Shown here one piece after another: positions 5,577 to 6,825 of a DNA stretch of 6,825 bases (positions within the stretch are counted from its first letter, which is position 1; each line of letters begins with the position of its first letter). The stretch spans positions 1-6,825 of the forward strand of contig WAJW01000157.1 in assembly GCA_015523685.1 (NCBI GenBank), given 5' to 3'. Position numbers and translations under genes: made by a program. Under the pieces are notes generated by a model. The model did no database searches, had not been told where the DNA came from, and was given only the letters and a program-made list of their open reading frames with translations. This DNA is from Archaeoglobaceae archaeon. GTDB taxonomy: Archaea; Halobacteriota; Archaeoglobi; Archaeoglobales; JdFR-42.

Positions 5577-6158
5577 ATGAAGCAGGGTTACATAAGATTG
5601 AACACCACGATTTCCCGGAAAGGGTATGAGATTCTTGAAAAATACAGAAAGGAATACGGAACTCAGAAAGCTGTAATTGAAAAAGCCCTTGAGGTTTTCG
5701 ATTCAATGAAAAATCCCCATCTGAATTCTGATAAGGATGTCCTCTGGGTTCAGCTCAAGGAGAGTCTGGATCAGGTGGCCATCAGCAAGAGAATGCTCGC
5801 CCATCTGATGGGAGGCGACATAGATAAGGCCCTTGTTGATAATGCATCCCAGTATCTTGTCAGCTGGTATCTTGGAAAGCCCCTTCAGGAAGCATCTTTT
5901 GATGAAATAGTGGACTCCATGAAGGTCGTTTATGAAGCAACCAACGTCTTCAGAAGGATAGATGTCACCCATTCCGATGATGGCGGATACGTCCAGATGA
6001 TCTTCTGGCATACGATGGATAAGAGGGTTTCTGACTTCTGTGCAAAATACTTCAAGGTCTTCTTTGAAGACGTTCTCAACTGCAGGGTTGTCTACTACAC
6101 CCAGAACATAAGCTTTGTTCTCCATATAGAGAAACCCAAAAAAGAAAAGGGAAAATAA
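5577..6158 (+). CDS. Ribbon-helix-helix transcriptional regulator with a C-terminal domain of unknown type
   Basis: This is a probable DNA-binding regulator of 193 aa. Residues 5-44 fit a ribbon-helix-helix fold: a YIRLNTTIS strand, helix KGYEILEKYRKEYG, and helix QKAVIEKALEVFDS with a GT turn between them. Residues 50-185 form a separate domain that I do not recognise. It has a helical part (KRMLAHLMGGDIDKAL) and a later alternating part containing FWHTMDKRVSDFC, VLNCRVVYY and ISFVLHIE, perhaps a ligand-sensing or dimerisation module. The tail is lysine-rich (KPKKEKGK). The ATG at 5577 was chosen because GGGTG lies six bases upstream; an in-frame GTG at 5568 is part of that ribosome site. 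It is divergent from the lipoprotein gene, a layout common for a local regulator that also controls itself. Target and signal are not shown by the sequence. Confidence 0.8.
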   Translation: MKQGYIRLNTTISRKGYEILEKYRKEYGTQKAVIEKALEVFDSMKNPHLNSDKDVLWVQLKESLDQVAISKRMLAHLMGGDIDKALVDNASQYLVSWYLGKPLQEASFDEIVDSMKVVYEATNVFRRIDVTHSDDGGYVQMIFWHTMDKRVSDFCAKYFKVFFEDVLNCRVVYYTQNISFVLHIEKPKKEKGK

Positions 6159-6160
6159 AT
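6138..6160 (-). terminator. T-rich tract downstream of the universal stress protein gene
   Basis: Past the USP stop the minus strand reads ATTTATTTTCCCTTTTCTTT and continues T-rich. These pyrimidine tracts could end USP transcripts. They lie inside the 3' end of the convergent regulator gene, where they are the complement of its Lys-rich codons, so composition may partly explain them. Confidence 0.4.
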
Positions 6161-6162
6161 GA

Positions 6163-6169
6163 TTTTTTT
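6163..6169 (+). terminator. Oligo-T terminator of the regulator gene
   Basis: A run of seven T begins four bases after the TAA of the ribbon-helix-helix gene, in the 13-base gap between two convergent genes. It fits archaeal oligo-T termination on the plus strand; no hairpin precedes it. Confidence 0.5.
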
Positions 6170-6171
6170 GC

Positions 6172-6603
6172 CTATCTCAACCCTCTTACTGCCAGAACCG
6201 GACAGTGTGCTTCTCGTATAACTGCATCTGCAACGCTTCCGATTATCCGCTTTGTACCTGACCTCCCTTTGGTACCCATCACTATCAGATCCACCTGCTC
6301 TTCCTCAGCGACCTTTATGATCTCATCCGGCGGTCTGCCCCGCCTTACCACCTTTCTCACACTGATCCCTTCCTTCTCCGCTTTCTCTCTTATCTTCCGC
6401 AGAACCTCTCTCGCATGCTGTTCCTCGTATTCCTCTTCAGTCTCCGATCGATCTATTGTGGGTATGACTCCGTAGTACATGATGTCTGGAATGACATAGA
6501 GGGCTATTAATTCAGCATTTTTGCTCCTGGCAATGTCCACCGCGGGGGTAATTGCAACTTCTGCCAGCTCTGAACCGTCGCTGGGTATCAGGATCTTCTC
6601 CAC
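6172..6603 (-). CDS. UspA-family universal stress protein, nucleotide-binding type
   Basis: This is a cytoplasmic single-domain universal stress protein of 143 aa, a normal family length. It has the N-terminal KILIPSDGSELA strand-loop with the conserved Asp (D9), an AIDIAR-type first helix (AVDIARSKNAELIALYV), a charged middle helix, GRPPDEIIKVAEEEQVDLIVMG, the GTKG...GS phosphate loop and the ending CPVLAVRG. Such proteins bind ATP and often act in stress or energy signalling. The phosphate loop here has eight residues between the second and third Gly, not the usual nine. The start is GTG at 6603 with GGGTGG three bases upstream. It overlaps the end of the upstream ferredoxin frame by 16 bases, so the two are probably co-transcribed or were joined by a deletion. 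It converges on the regulator gene. Confidence 0.93.
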   Translation of the reverse strand: MEKILIPSDGSELAEVAITPAVDIARSKNAELIALYVIPDIMYYGVIPTIDRSETEEEYEEQHAREVLRKIREKAEKEGISVRKVVRRGRPPDEIIKVAEEEQVDLIVMGTKGRSGTKRIIGSVADAVIREAHCPVLAVRGLR

Positions 6604-6825
6604 TTTCCACCCGGGAAGTTTTCCCTGCTCATCTTTTCTGGTGGTGTCAGAACTTCAGGGAAGTATCCCGTATCGATAAAGTCCCTGTCCAGATAGAATC
6701 TGTTGTTGTAGGGACATGCAACATAGCATGCCCTGCACCCCACGCACTTTGTGTGGTCTATGAAAACAATTCCATCCTCTCTCTGGGATGACGCTCCAGT
6801 AGGACACACCCTCACACAGGGAGGA
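6588..6825 (-). CDS. NrfC/DmsB-type [4Fe-4S] ferredoxin, partial (right edge) and C-terminally truncated
   Basis: This is the 3' part of a second molybdoenzyme-type ferredoxin; the 5' part lies beyond the window. Visible are PPCVRVCPTGA, QREDGIVFID and a complete CVGCRACYVACPYNNRFYL group, closely matching residues 63-108 of the four-cluster ferredoxin at 272-883. After GYFPEVLTPPEKMSRENFPGGK the frame reads WRRS and stops. The CTFC-type pair and the final C-x3-CPT pair found in the intact paralogue are missing, along with about 60 residues. Two of the four clusters would therefore lack ligands. The end overlaps the USP start by 16 bases. It is probably a broken or remodelled gene, or an assembly junction. 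An intact short variant is less likely. Family identity is firm; functional state is unknown. Confidence 0.8.
   Translation of the reverse strand, partial: PPCVRVCPTGASSQREDGIVFIDHTKCVGCRACYVACPYNNRFYLDRDFIDTGYFPEVLTPPEKMSRENFPGGKWRRS

Noticed and set aside
5360..5629. An 89-codon plus-strand open frame in the divergent promoter region
   Set aside because: It overlaps the proposed promoters of both flanking genes and the start of the regulator, lacks a ribosome site, and its translation resembles nothing known to me.

Overview
The window looks like a thermophilic euryarchaeon, most likely an Archaeoglobales relative (Archaeoglobus, Ferroglobus or Geoglobus type). This is an inference. It rests on GGTG/GGAGGT Shine-Dalgarno motifs, TATA/BRE-like promoter elements, oligo-T tracts instead of hairpin terminators, frequent AGA/AGG arginine and ATA isoleucine codons, charged Lys/Glu-rich proteins, and a gene set of molybdenum/tungsten enzyme, LivK-type lipoprotein, ribbon-helix-helix regulator and UspA.

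Layout. From 3797 down to 1, on the minus strand, is a tight four-gene operon: an 862-aa molybdopterin oxidoreductase, a 103-aa MoaD/ThiS-like sulfur carrier ending in Gly-Gly, a 203-aa ferredoxin with four [4Fe-4S] motifs, and the start of an NrfD/PsrC-type membrane anchor cut by the left edge. Upstream, after a 163-bp gap with an oligo-T terminator and a possible promoter, is an orphan LivK-like substrate-binding lipoprotein (3961-5316, minus). A 260-bp divergent promoter region separates it from a plus-strand ribbon-helix-helix regulator (5577-6158). That gene converges on a UspA-type universal stress protein (6172-6603, minus). The USP start overlaps the 3' end of a second NrfC-type ferredoxin (6588-6825, minus). 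This ferredoxin is cut by the right edge and lacks its C-terminal cysteines.

How the genes fit together. Catalytic, ferredoxin and NrfD subunits form a classic membrane-bound complex exchanging electrons between a substrate and the quinone pool. Neither the catalytic nor the ferredoxin subunit has a Tat leader, so the active site probably faces the cytoplasm. That fits an enzyme such as phenylacetyl-CoA:acceptor oxidoreductase (PadBCD) better than exported polysulfide, thiosulfate or perchlorate reductases; the substrate cannot be fixed from sequence alone. The embedded MoaD-like protein may serve cofactor synthesis or sulfuration for this complex, or act as a sulfur carrier with it. The LivK-like lipoprotein may capture the substrate or a precursor, and the divergent regulator may control it.

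The most notable points are an Asp in place of the second Cys of the catalytic subunit's N-terminal cluster motif, the dedicated Gly-Gly carrier, and the ferredoxin/USP junction, which looks like a deletion.
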